This document shows, piece by piece, positions 1 through 6,416 of a stretch of DNA of 15,711 nucleotides. Position 1 is the stretch's first letter; each line of letters starts with the position of its first letter. Position numbers and translations under genes: made by a program. Origin of the DNA: an uncultured Clostridia bacterium (GTDB lineage Bacteria > Bacillota > Clostridia > Oscillospirales > Oscillospiraceae); assembly GCA_945867445.1 (NCBI GenBank), contig CAMBID010000002.1, forward strand, positions 1 through 15,711. Direction: 5' to 3'. The notes under the pieces were generated by a model that saw only the letters and a program-made list of their open reading frames with translations, made no database searches and was not told the DNA's origin.

Positions 1-1054
1 CCACGAAGCCCACCGCCATCAGGGCGGTGCGGCCGCCTGAGCTGCGCTTGCCCCCCTCTCCCCGTCTCCGGGGTTCCTCGTCCTCCTGGTCCCGTTCCGG
101 GTAAGAACGGGCGCTCTGGGGCCGGGTGCCGGACGATGCATGGGGCGGCTTTTTCAGGAGCCGTGTGGGCTCGTCTGGCTCATCCACGGAGGGACGCAGG
201 TCCTCCAGGGAGAAGTCCATGCTGACGCCTGGGTTCTTCCGGAAGTCCTCCAGGTCGGCGATCATGGCGTCTGCCGAGTGGTAGCGCTTATTGATATCCT
301 GGGCCATGGCCTTCATACAGATGAGCTCCAGGGCCTCCGGGATGTCGGGATTGATCTCCCGTGGGGCGAGAGGGATGGAGCTGAGGTGCTGGATGGCCAC
401 GGACACGGCGCTCTCCCCCTCGAAGGGCAGGCGGCTCGTCAGCATCTCATAGAGCACCACGCCGGAGGAATAGATGTCGCTGCGGGCGTCGGCCCGGTCG
501 CCCCTGGCCTGCTCCGGGGAGATATAGTGGACGGAGCCCAGGGCCTCCTGGGTCAGGGTTTGGGCGGAGTTTTCCAGGCACGCGATGCCGAAATCGGCCA
601 CCTTCACGCTGCCGTCCCGCAGGACCATGATGTTCTGGGGCTTGATGTCCCGGTGGACGATGCCACGGCTGTGGGCGTGGGACAGCGCCCGCATGATCTG
701 GGTGATGAAGTGGAGGGCCTCCCGCCAGCTGAGCTGGCCCCGCTTCTCCATATACTGCTTCAGAGTGATACCGTCGATGAGCTCCATGACGATGTACTCC
801 ACATCGCCGCCCTTGGACACATCGTAGACCGAGACGATGTTGGGGTGGGAGAGCTGGGCGACAGCCTGGGACTCCGCATTGAAGCGGCGGCGGAAGTCCT
901 CGTCCTGGGCAAGGTCGCTCTTGAGGATTTTGATGGCCACCAGCCGGTTCAGGTAATGGCACTTGGCCTTGTAGACCACCGCCATGCCGCCGGTGCCGAT
1001 GCGCTCCAGGATCTCATAGCGGTTATCCAGCATTTTTCCGATGTACTGATCCAC
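1..1054 (-). CDS. prkC: PrkC/Stk1-type Ser/Thr protein kinase, N-terminal part (runs off left edge)
   Basis: Eukaryotic-like Ser/Thr kinase of the PrkC/PknB family. In Firmicutes these are membrane proteins whose external PASTA repeats sense muropeptides or lipid II and which phosphorylate growth and cell-wall targets. 351 codons are visible. The Gly-rich loop GTGGMAVVYKA is at about residues 20-30, the ATP Lys is Lys42, the C-helix Glu is Glu61, the catalytic loop VHRDIKPQN has Asp136, DFG is at 154-156 and the APE equivalent SPE at 179-181, so an active kinase is expected. A charged, Pro/Arg-rich linker follows from about residue 280. The hydrophobic run at the window edge (TALMAVGFV) is probably the start of the membrane helix; PASTA repeats would lie outside the window. 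I chose the GTG at 1054-1052, 9 bases after AAGGAGG and 2 bases past the prpC stop. The GTG at 1060, overlapping that stop (GTGA), is possible but only 3 bases from the site. Its cognate phosphatase gene is directly upstream. Confidence 0.95.
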   Translation of the reverse strand, partial: MDQYIGKMLDNRYEILERIGTGGMAVVYKAKCHYLNRLVAIKILKSDLAQDEDFRRRFNAESQAVAQLSHPNIVSVYDVSKGGDVEYIVMELIDGITLKQYMEKRGQLSWREALHFITQIMRALSHAHSRGIVHRDIKPQNIMVLRDGSVKVADFGIACLENSAQTLTQEALGSVHYISPEQARGDRADARSDIYSSGVVLYEMLTSRLPFEGESAVSVAIQHLSSIPLAPREINPDIPEALELICMKAMAQDINKRYHSADAMIADLEDFRKNPGVSMDFSLEDLRPSVDEPDEPTRLLKKPPHASSGTRPQSARSYPERDQEDEEPRRRGEGGKRSSGGRTALMAVGFV

Positions 1055-1056
1055 GA

Positions 1057-1800
1057 TCACTCACCTCCTTCCGTCTGCCGCATGAGAACGGCGGTCACAT
1101 TGTCCGGCGCGCCATGCTCCCTGGCAATGGCCAACAGCCGGGAAAGACAGCTCTCCTCGTCCCCGCCGTGGAGGATCTCAAAGAGCATCTCCTGGTCAGA
1201 GACCGTAATGGTGAGCCCGTCCGTGCAGAGGAGCAGGTACTCCCCCGGGGCAAGCTCCGTGCGGTAGCCGTCGCTCTCCACGGTCTCGTCTGTGCCCAAG
1301 GCCCGGGTGATAAGGTTGCGGTTGGGGTGACGGCGGGCCTCCTCCTCAGTGATGTCGCCCCGCTGCACCATGCTCTCCACAAGAGAATGGTCCCGGGTGA
1401 TGCGCCGGATGCCCTCCGACGTGATCCGGTAGACCCGGCTGTCCCCCACGTTGGAGACCACGATGCCCTCGGGCCCGCTGACGGCGCTCACCAGCGTCGT
1501 GCCCATGCCGGCGTACTCCGGCTGGCGCGCCGCCTCCTCCCGGATGGCGCGGTTGGCCCGGGAGGCCGCCTCCGCCATGGCGGATTGGACGGTGTCCGGG
1601 TCCATGCCCTCCTCCAGGGTCTCCGTAAGGGCCTCCATATAAGTACGGACGGCGATCTCGCTTGCCAGCTTCCCGGCGGCGGCGCCGCCCATGCCGTCGC
1701 AGACGGCACAGATGTCATAGCCATTGCGGCTCTCCACGGCATAGGCGTCCTGGTTTTCCTTCCGGACCAGGCCCACGTCGGTGATGCCCCAGATCTTCAT
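1057..1800 (-). CDS. prpC: PP2C-family Ser/Thr phosphatase (PrpC/Stp)
   Basis: Soluble metal-dependent (Mn/Mg) protein phosphatase that reverses phosphorylation by the PrkC kinase encoded next to it. The 247-residue protein has the usual size and the full bacterial PP2C motif set: TDVGLVRKENQD near the N-terminus (Asp18), the metal site CDGMGG (Asp35), VGDSRVYR, the TRDHSLVE segment, LLLCTDGLT with a metal Asp, and the C-terminal APDNVTAV (Asp233). The ATG at 1800 follows AAAGGGGG at good spacing and overlaps the rlmN stop as ATGA, indicating translational coupling. The stop at 1059-1057 lies at the kinase start, so phosphatase and kinase are made from one message. Annotation is firm from motifs and from the conserved rlmN-prpC-prkC order. 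Confidence 0.97.
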   Translation of the reverse strand: MKIWGITDVGLVRKENQDAYAVESRNGYDICAVCDGMGGAAAGKLASEIAVRTYMEALTETLEEGMDPDTVQSAMAEAASRANRAIREEAARQPEYAGMGTTLVSAVSGPEGIVVSNVGDSRVYRITSEGIRRITRDHSLVESMVQRGDITEEEARRHPNRNLITRALGTDETVESDGYRTELAPGEYLLLCTDGLTITVSDQEMLFEILHGGDEESCLSRLLAIAREHGAPDNVTAVLMRQTEGGE

Positions 1801-2831
1801 GGGTTTCCCCCTTTCTCCAGCATGGCCTTTCTGCGGAGCTGCCCGCAGGAGGCGTCGATATCCCCGCCCAGCTGGCGGCGGACGGTGGCAGTCAAGCCGT
1901 GGGATTCCAGGCGTTTCTGGAAAGCCGCGGTCCTTTTGGAGGGCTTCAGCGGGCTTTCCGCCACGTCGTTCAATGGGATGAGGTTCACATGCCCCGGCAT
2001 CCCCCGGAGCTTCTCCGCGATGAGGTCCGCCTGCCAGTCGTGGTCGTTGATGCCGTCGATCATGGCGTACTCAAAGCTGATGCGCCGGCCGGTCTTCCGG
2101 AAGTAGCGGTGGCAGGCGCGGAAGAGCTCCTCCACATCCCAGGCCCGGTTCACGGGCATGATCTTCGAGCGGGTCTCGCTGTCCGGCGCGTGCAGGGAGA
2201 CCGACAGCGTCAGCTGCAGGTCCTGCTCCGCCAGACGGTCAATACCCGGCACCACGCCGCAGGTGGAGAGGGAGATATGCCGCATTCCGATGTTCTGCCC
2301 CTCCGGATGGTTCACAAGCGCCAGGAAGCGGAGCACATTGTCGAGATTATCCATGGGTTCACCGATGCCCATGAGGACGATGTTGGAGACCGGGAGCCCG
2401 GAATCCTTCCGGACAAAGATCACCTGGTCCAGCATCTCCCCCGCCGTCAGATCCCGCACCTTCCCCGCGAGGGTGGAGGCGCAGAAAGCGCAGCCCATGC
2501 GGCAGCCCACCTGGGAGGAGATACAGACGGTGTTCCCGTGGTGGTACTGCATCAAAACCGACTCAATGCAGTTTCCGTCGGCCAGCTCCCAGAGGTATTT
2601 CACCGTGCCGTCCAGCCGGGAGGTCTGCTTCCGTGCCATCTTCGGCGGCGTCAGGGTGCAGCATTCCTTCAGTTTTTCCCGGAGCGGCTTGGGGAGGTTC
2701 GTCATCTCCTCCCAGCTCTCCGCCCCCTTCTGGAGCCAGATGAAGAGCTGCTTGCCCCGAAAGGCGGGCTCCCCCAACTCCCGGAGGAGTTCTGTGAGCT
2801 CCGGCAGGGTCATGGATCGGATGTCATTCAT
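1797..2831 (-). CDS. rlmN: 23S rRNA (adenine2503-C2)/tRNA A37 methyltransferase RlmN
   Basis: Radical-SAM enzyme that methylates C2 of A2503 in 23S rRNA and of A37 in some tRNAs. The protein has 344 residues, normal for the family. The radical-SAM cluster motif CRMGCAFC supplies Cys110, Cys114 and Cys117. The segment TVCISSQVGC carries Cys103, corresponding to the Cys118 that E. coli RlmN uses for product release. The C-terminal GGDIDASCGQL supplies Cys329, matching the methyl-carrying Cys355 of E. coli. SAM-binding GIGEPMDN and the SLSTCGVVPGI and LSVSLHAPD segments are also present. Cys103 and Cys329 argue for RlmN proper, although the related resistance enzyme Cfr shares this chemistry; the housekeeping position favours RlmN. 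ATG at 2831 overlaps the rsmB stop (ATGA) with a GAGGAAAG site upstream. Confidence 0.97.
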   Translation of the reverse strand: MNDIRSMTLPELTELLRELGEPAFRGKQLFIWLQKGAESWEEMTNLPKPLREKLKECCTLTPPKMARKQTSRLDGTVKYLWELADGNCIESVLMQYHHGNTVCISSQVGCRMGCAFCASTLAGKVRDLTAGEMLDQVIFVRKDSGLPVSNIVLMGIGEPMDNLDNVLRFLALVNHPEGQNIGMRHISLSTCGVVPGIDRLAEQDLQLTLSVSLHAPDSETRSKIMPVNRAWDVEELFRACHRYFRKTGRRISFEYAMIDGINDHDWQADLIAEKLRGMPGHVNLIPLNDVAESPLKPSKRTAAFQKRLESHGLTATVRRQLGGDIDASCGQLRRKAMLEKGGNP

Positions 2832-4165
2832 ATTGCTTTCCTCATGCGGCAGATATAGAAGCCGTCGGTCCCCTGGCGCTGGGGCCAGAGGGTAATCTGC
2901 CCCTCCGGGATATCCCCGATGGGCTCCGGCAGGACGAAGCCCTCCCGCCGGAAGTCCGGGTGTCCGGCGAGGAACTCGTCCGTCACCTGGCCGTTCTCCT
3001 CCGGCAGGACGGTGCAGGTAGAGTAGAGTAGCAGGCCGCCGGGCTTCACGTAGCGGCCGGCGTTTTCCAGAATCGCCGTCTGCACCACCGGCAGTGAGAA
3101 AAGCTCGTCCGGCTTCTTATAGCGGATCTCCGGCTTCTTCCGAATGATGCCAAGGCCAGAGCAGGGGGCGTCCACGAGAACAGCGTCGAAGGCGCTCTCC
3201 CACTCCGGACGAAAAGTACGTCCATCCTGGGCTTGCGTCTCAATGGCTGTAAAGTGAAGCCGCTTTGCACCTGCCTCAATGCGGCGGAGCTTGTTCTCAT
3301 AGAGGTCGCAGGCAACGACCCGTCCCTTATCCCCCATGGCCATGACGCAACGGAAGCTCTTGCCGCCGGGGGCGGCGCAGACGTCCAGCACCGCTTCCCC
3401 GCCCCGGAGCCCCATGGCTTCGGTGACGAGAGCCGCGGCGTCATCCTGCACCTGGAAGAGCCCCTCCTGAAAGGCGGGGAGCCGTGTCAGATTCCCGGTA
3501 CCCCGCAGCCGGAAACTCCCGGGCAGCAGCCCGGGCGTCACGGTGACACCCTCCGCCTCCAGAGCCGCCCGGAGGACCTCCGGCGTGGTCCGGAGGGGGT
3601 TTGCCTGGACCGTGATGGGGGCGGGGGCGTTGTCCGAGCGGAGGAATCCTTCCGCCTCCTCCCTTCCCAAAAGCGTCAGCAGCCGCCGCACCAGCCACTT
3701 GGGATGGCTGTAGCGGACGGAGAGATACGTGACCGTGTCCCTCTCCGGCACCGCGGGGAGCTCCTCCTTGCTGGCCGCTACCCTCCGCAGCACGGCGTTG
3801 ACAAGTCCCGCCGCCTGGGCCCGGCCAAAGTTTCGACAGAGCTCCACGGAGGTATTCACCGCGGCGCTGTCCGGCACCCGGTCCAGAAATACGATCTGGT
3901 AGGCTCCCAGGCGCAGGATGTCCGCCAGGGGCTTTTGCAGGTGGTCGATTTTCTGGGAGCAATAGGCCCCCAGGTAGTGGTCCAGCAGCGCCCGGTTCTG
4001 CAGCACGCCGTAGACAAGTCTGGCGGCAAGAGCCGCCTCCTGCCCCGCCAATCCGCTGCGCCGGAGCTCCGCGTCAAGGCCCGCGTCCGCCCAAGCGGCG
4101 GCGCGGTCCATCTGACGCAGCACCCGCAGGGCGGCGGAGCGGGCGTCCGGCGTTTGCTCCCTCAT
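2828..4165 (-). CDS. rsmB: 16S rRNA (cytosine967-C5)-methyltransferase RsmB
   Basis: SAM-dependent m5C methyltransferase acting on C967 of 16S rRNA. The 445-residue protein has the RsmB two-part layout: an N-terminal NusB-like helical domain (about residues 5-135) followed by a Rossmann methyltransferase domain. Motif I DVCAAPGGK is at 261-269. Motif IV DAPCSGLGIIRKKPE has Cys335 and motif VI YSTCTVLPEENG has Cys384. These are the two conserved cysteines of RNA m5C methyltransferases, one the nucleophile and one needed for product release. The NusB-like domain separates it from RsmF. ATG at 4165 has GGGGAGG upstream and overlaps the stop of the YugP-type peptidase as ATGA. The 3' end overlaps rlmN in the same way, placing two rRNA methyltransferases in a coupled tandem. 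Confidence 0.97.
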   Translation of the reverse strand: MREQTPDARSAALRVLRQMDRAAAWADAGLDAELRRSGLAGQEAALAARLVYGVLQNRALLDHYLGAYCSQKIDHLQKPLADILRLGAYQIVFLDRVPDSAAVNTSVELCRNFGRAQAAGLVNAVLRRVAASKEELPAVPERDTVTYLSVRYSHPKWLVRRLLTLLGREEAEGFLRSDNAPAPITVQANPLRTTPEVLRAALEAEGVTVTPGLLPGSFRLRGTGNLTRLPAFQEGLFQVQDDAAALVTEAMGLRGGEAVLDVCAAPGGKSFRCVMAMGDKGRVVACDLYENKLRRIEAGAKRLHFTAIETQAQDGRTFRPEWESAFDAVLVDAPCSGLGIIRKKPEIRYKKPDELFSLPVVQTAILENAGRYVKPGGLLLYSTCTVLPEENGQVTDEFLAGHPDFRREGFVLPEPIGDIPEGQITLWPQRQGTDGFYICRMRKAI

Positions 4166-4890
4166 CTCCGGCCTCCCCGGCGGTCACTGCCGCCGCCCCG
4201 GCCCAGGAAGATCACAAGGAAGCGGAGCAGCTGGAGAAGCGACGTCAGGAGAGCCGCCACATAGGTCATGGCGGCGGCCCGCAGGACCTTGCCGGCCCCC
4301 TGGGCCTCGTCGTCATCGAGAAGTCCCTGGCTCTCGATGGTGTCCATGGCCCGGCGGGAGGCGTTGAACTCCACCGGCAGGGTAATCAGCTGGAAGAAGG
4401 TGGTGACAGAGAACAGTAAAATGCCCACGCCGAAGAGGGTCTGGCTGTAGAGGAACAAACCGATGAAAAGCAGCACCATAGAGGCCTGGGAACTAAGGTT
4501 CGTCACGGAAACGATGGCGCTGCGCAGCCGCACGGGGGCGTAGCCTTGCGCATACTGTACGGCGTGGCCCGCCTCATGGGCGGCGACTCCCACCGCCGCC
4601 ACGGTATCCGCGGCGTAGACGCTCTCAGAGAGGTAGATGCAGTTGTCCCGGGGATCATAGTGATCCGTGAGGCTGCCCCGGACGGGGCGGATGGCGACGT
4701 CCGTGACGCCGTGGGAGCGCAGGACGGCCTCCGCCGCCCGGGCGCCGGTGATCCCCCGCCGGTTCCGGACGGCGCTGTAGTGCCGGAAGTTTCCGTTTAC
4801 CTGAATCTGGGCCGCCACGCTCAAAATCAGGATCGGGATGAGGACGATGCAGTAGAGGTTCTGGGCCAGGAAGTAGGAATAGTCGTTGAT
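4162..4890 (-). CDS. YugP-family membrane zinc metallopeptidase, probable ATC start
   Basis: Predicted membrane-bound zinc metallopeptidase of the YugP family (Pfam Zn_peptidase_2); physiological substrate not known to me. The zinc motif HEAGH is at about residues 105-109 of the 242-residue form. Hydrophobic segments follow at about 130-180 (two helices) and about 210-230, with a Gly/Arg-rich C-terminus. An N-terminal helix is encoded from about residue 6 (FLAQNLYCIVLIPILILSVA). No ATG, GTG or TTG precedes this helix in frame: a TGA at 4899-4897 closes the frame, and the first common start is TTG at 4824, inside the helix and without a ribosome site. The best start is the ATC at 4890, just after AAAGGAGCTGA (4907-4897); CTG at 4869 is an alternative. 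Family proteins begin with such a helix. The gene overlaps rsmB (ATGA) and lies 47 bases after fmt, a position not occupied in B. subtilis. Confidence 0.85.
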   Translation of the reverse strand: MNDYSYFLAQNLYCIVLIPILILSVAAQIQVNGNFRHYSAVRNRRGITGARAAEAVLRSHGVTDVAIRPVRGSLTDHYDPRDNCIYLSESVYAADTVAAVGVAAHEAGHAVQYAQGYAPVRLRSAIVSVTNLSSQASMVLLFIGLFLYSQTLFGVGILLFSVTTFFQLITLPVEFNASRRAMDTIESQGLLDDDEAQGAGKVLRAAAMTYVAALLTSLLQLLRFLVIFLGRGGGSDRRGGRR

Positions 4891-4896
4891 AGGACT

Positions 4897-4907
4897 TCAG
4901 CTCCTTT
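4897..4907 (-). promoter_or_regulatory. Ribosome binding site deciding the ATC start of the peptidase gene
   Basis: Minus-strand AAAGGAGCTGA matches the anti-Shine-Dalgarno complement AAGGAGGTGA with one mismatch. It ends 6 bases before the ATC at 4890-4888. Its final TGA is also the in-frame stop that bounds the open frame. The first ATG/GTG/TTG in frame is 70 bases further on, so the site supports initiation at or very near the ATC. Confidence 0.6.
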
Positions 4908-4919
4908 GCGATGGAGTCT

Positions 4920-4935
4920 CCTCCCCGTGGGGAGG
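4920..4935 (-). other. 7-bp GC-rich hairpin directly after fmt
   Basis: A perfect inverted repeat: CCTCCCC, a 2-base spacer, then GGGGAGG (or 6 bp closing a 4-base loop). It starts 2 bases after the fmt stop and precedes the ribosome site of the YugP-type peptidase gene. No U-run follows on the minus strand, so it is not a typical intrinsic terminator. It could stabilise the fmt 3' end or affect translation of the next gene; that role is inference. Confidence 0.45.
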
Positions 4936-4937
4936 GG

Positions 4938-5849
4938 TCAAAGCCGGATGGGATGGCCGTTCAAATAGCTGGCGGCGTTCATGCGCTTGCCGCCCTCCCC
5001 CTGAAGCTCCAGGATGCGGAGGGACCGGCCGTCGCCGCAGGCGACCTCGATGCCCTGCTTGTCGGCGCGCAGAATGGTGCCGGGGACGGCCTTCGTTTCG
5101 CCGCCGATCTCCGCGCGGAAGAGCTTGCAGAGCCGGCCGTCGATCTCCGCCACGGCGCAGGGCCAGGGCTGCAGGCCCCGGATCTGATTGTGGATGGCGG
5201 CGGCGGAGCGGTTCCAGTCCACCGGGGACATGGCCTTCGTCAGCATAGGGGCATAGGTGAAGACGGACTCGTCCTGGGGCGTCCGGGAGGCCGTGCCGTC
5301 CTGAAGATGCGGGATGGCCGCAACCAACAGCTCTCCGCCGAGTTTTGCCAGGCGGTCCCAGAGCTCCGGCGCGGTCTCCTCCGCCCCGATGGCCGTCCGG
5401 ACCGTGGCGATGACGTCCCCGGCGTCCAGGCGGCGGGTCATATACATGAGGGAGACGCCGGTCTCTGTCTCTCCGTCCAGCACCGCCCACTGGATGGGAG
5501 CGGCCCCCCGGTACTTGGGCAGGAGCGAGGCGTGGACATTGACGGAGCCGAATTTCGGCACGTCCAGCAGCTTCTGGGGCAGGATCTGGCCATAGGCCAC
5601 CACCACCGTGAGCTCGGGATAGAGGCTCTCCACCAGAGCTTGGGTCTCAGCGTCCTTGGCCGTCAGGGGCTGGTAGACGGGGATTCCGTGGGCCAGGGCG
5701 CATTCCTTCACCGGGGAGTAGGTGACCTTATTTCGGTTCCGGGGCTTATCCGGCTGGGTCAGCACGCCGCAGATCTCGTGCCCGGCGGCAATGAGAGCTT
5801 CCAGCGTCACCGCCGCAAAGTCCGGCGTGCCCATGAAAAGGATCCTCAT
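4938..5849 (-). CDS. fmt: Methionyl-tRNA formyltransferase
   Basis: Transfers a formyl group from 10-formyltetrahydrofolate to initiator Met-tRNA, the first step of bacterial translation initiation. The 303-residue length is usual. The N-terminal Rossmann formyltransferase domain starts MRILFMGTPDFA. The active-site stretch NVHASLLPKYRGAAPIQWA gives Asn104 and His106, and LDAGD gives Asp142, aligning with Asn106, His108 and Asp144 of the E. coli enzyme. A C-terminal tRNA-binding OB-like domain spans about 205-303. ATG at 5849 overlaps the def stop as ATGA. Coupling with def makes sense because deformylase removes the group Fmt adds. The ribosome site (CGAGGA) is poor, so the gene probably relies on coupling. 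Confidence 0.97.
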   Translation of the reverse strand: MRILFMGTPDFAAVTLEALIAAGHEICGVLTQPDKPRNRNKVTYSPVKECALAHGIPVYQPLTAKDAETQALVESLYPELTVVVAYGQILPQKLLDVPKFGSVNVHASLLPKYRGAAPIQWAVLDGETETGVSLMYMTRRLDAGDVIATVRTAIGAEETAPELWDRLAKLGGELLVAAIPHLQDGTASRTPQDESVFTYAPMLTKAMSPVDWNRSAAAIHNQIRGLQPWPCAVAEIDGRLCKLFRAEIGGETKAVPGTILRADKQGIEVACGDGRSLRILELQGEGGKRMNAASYLNGHPIRL

Positions 5850-6343
5850 TCCTCGCCACGCTCCGCCAGGTACTGCTGGATCTCCTCCTCCGTCAGGAAG
5901 TGATCCACATGCTCTACGAAGAGGTGGCCGTCCAGGTGCTCGATCTCATGGCAGAAGGCCCGGGCAGTGAGGCCCTGGGCCTCCGCCTCAAACCAGTTGC
6001 CGTAGCGGTCCTGCGCCCGGACCCGGACGACGTTGGGCCGCTCCACCACGGCGAACTTGCCGGGGACGCTGAGGCAGCCCTCCAGGCCGCTCTGCTTGCC
6101 CTCGGTCTTGATAATCTCGGGGTTGATGAGCTCCAGATAGCTCTCGGTCTTCTCGTCCAGCACCAGGCAGACCCGGCGCAGGATGCCCACCTGCGGGGCG
6201 GCGAGGCCGGCGCCGTTGGCGTCCGCCAGGGTCTCCGCCATGTCGTCCAGCAGCTGGTGCAGGCGGCCATTAAATGCCGTCACCGGGCGGCAGGCCTTGG
6301 TGAGGCAGCGGTCGCCCTGCAGTACGATGGTTCTCAATGCCAT
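5846..6343 (-). CDS. def: Peptide deformylase
   Basis: Fe2+/Zn2+ hydrolase that removes the N-formyl group from nascent proteins at the ribosome exit. The 165-residue protein has all three family motifs: GAGLAAPQVG (44-53), EGCLSVPG (88-95; metal ligand Cys90) and HEIEHLDG (132-139; metal ligands His132 and His136, catalytic Glu133). The third motif has Glu where many homologues have Asp (HEIDH), a conservative change. The short length and compact C-terminus fit the type 1 class. ATG at 6343 follows AGAAGGA with 6-base spacing. The 73-base gap after priA contains a small hairpin but no convincing promoter or terminator. The 3' end overlaps fmt. Confidence 0.97.
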   Translation of the reverse strand: MALRTIVLQGDRCLTKACRPVTAFNGRLHQLLDDMAETLADANGAGLAAPQVGILRRVCLVLDEKTESYLELINPEIIKTEGKQSGLEGCLSVPGKFAVVERPNVVRVRAQDRYGNWFEAEAQGLTARAFCHEIEHLDGHLFVEHVDHFLTEEEIQQYLAERGEE

Positions 6344-6362
6344 TGTTATCCTTCTCTCCTCC

Positions 6363-6380
6363 CGGCGGACATCCCCGCCG
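6363..6380 (-). other. 6-bp hairpin in the priA-def gap
   Basis: Inverted repeat CGGCGG / CCGCCG with a 6-base loop, 19 bases before the def start codon. On the minus strand it is followed by GGGAGGAG rather than a U-run, so it should not terminate the operon transcript. A short T-rich run lies on the plus-strand side, but no plus-strand gene exists to end there. It may shape the def leader. The rest of the 73-base gap shows nothing recognisable. Confidence 0.35.
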
Positions 6381-6416
6381 TTTCTTTCCTATTCCTGTCT
6401 TGATCGGCTGAGGGGC

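Noticed and set aside
140..1267. 375-codon plus-strand frame, and similar long plus-strand frames at 1114-2106, 1899-2858, 3233-4264, 4911-5903, 6183-7340, 9969-11036, 11739-12788 and 13425-14324
   Set aside because: All mirror well-supported minus-strand genes, contain low-complexity His/Gly/Arg-rich composition and lack ribosome sites or family motifs.
4822..4824. TTG at 4824 as the start of the YugP-type peptidase
   Set aside because: It lies inside a hydrophobic helix encoded upstream in the same open frame and has no Shine-Dalgarno sequence, whereas a good one precedes the ATC at 4890.
6363..6380. Intrinsic terminator in the priA-def gap
   Set aside because: The stem is only 6 bp and is followed on the coding strand by GGGAGGAG, not by a U-run; the T-rich side faces the plus strand, which has no gene.
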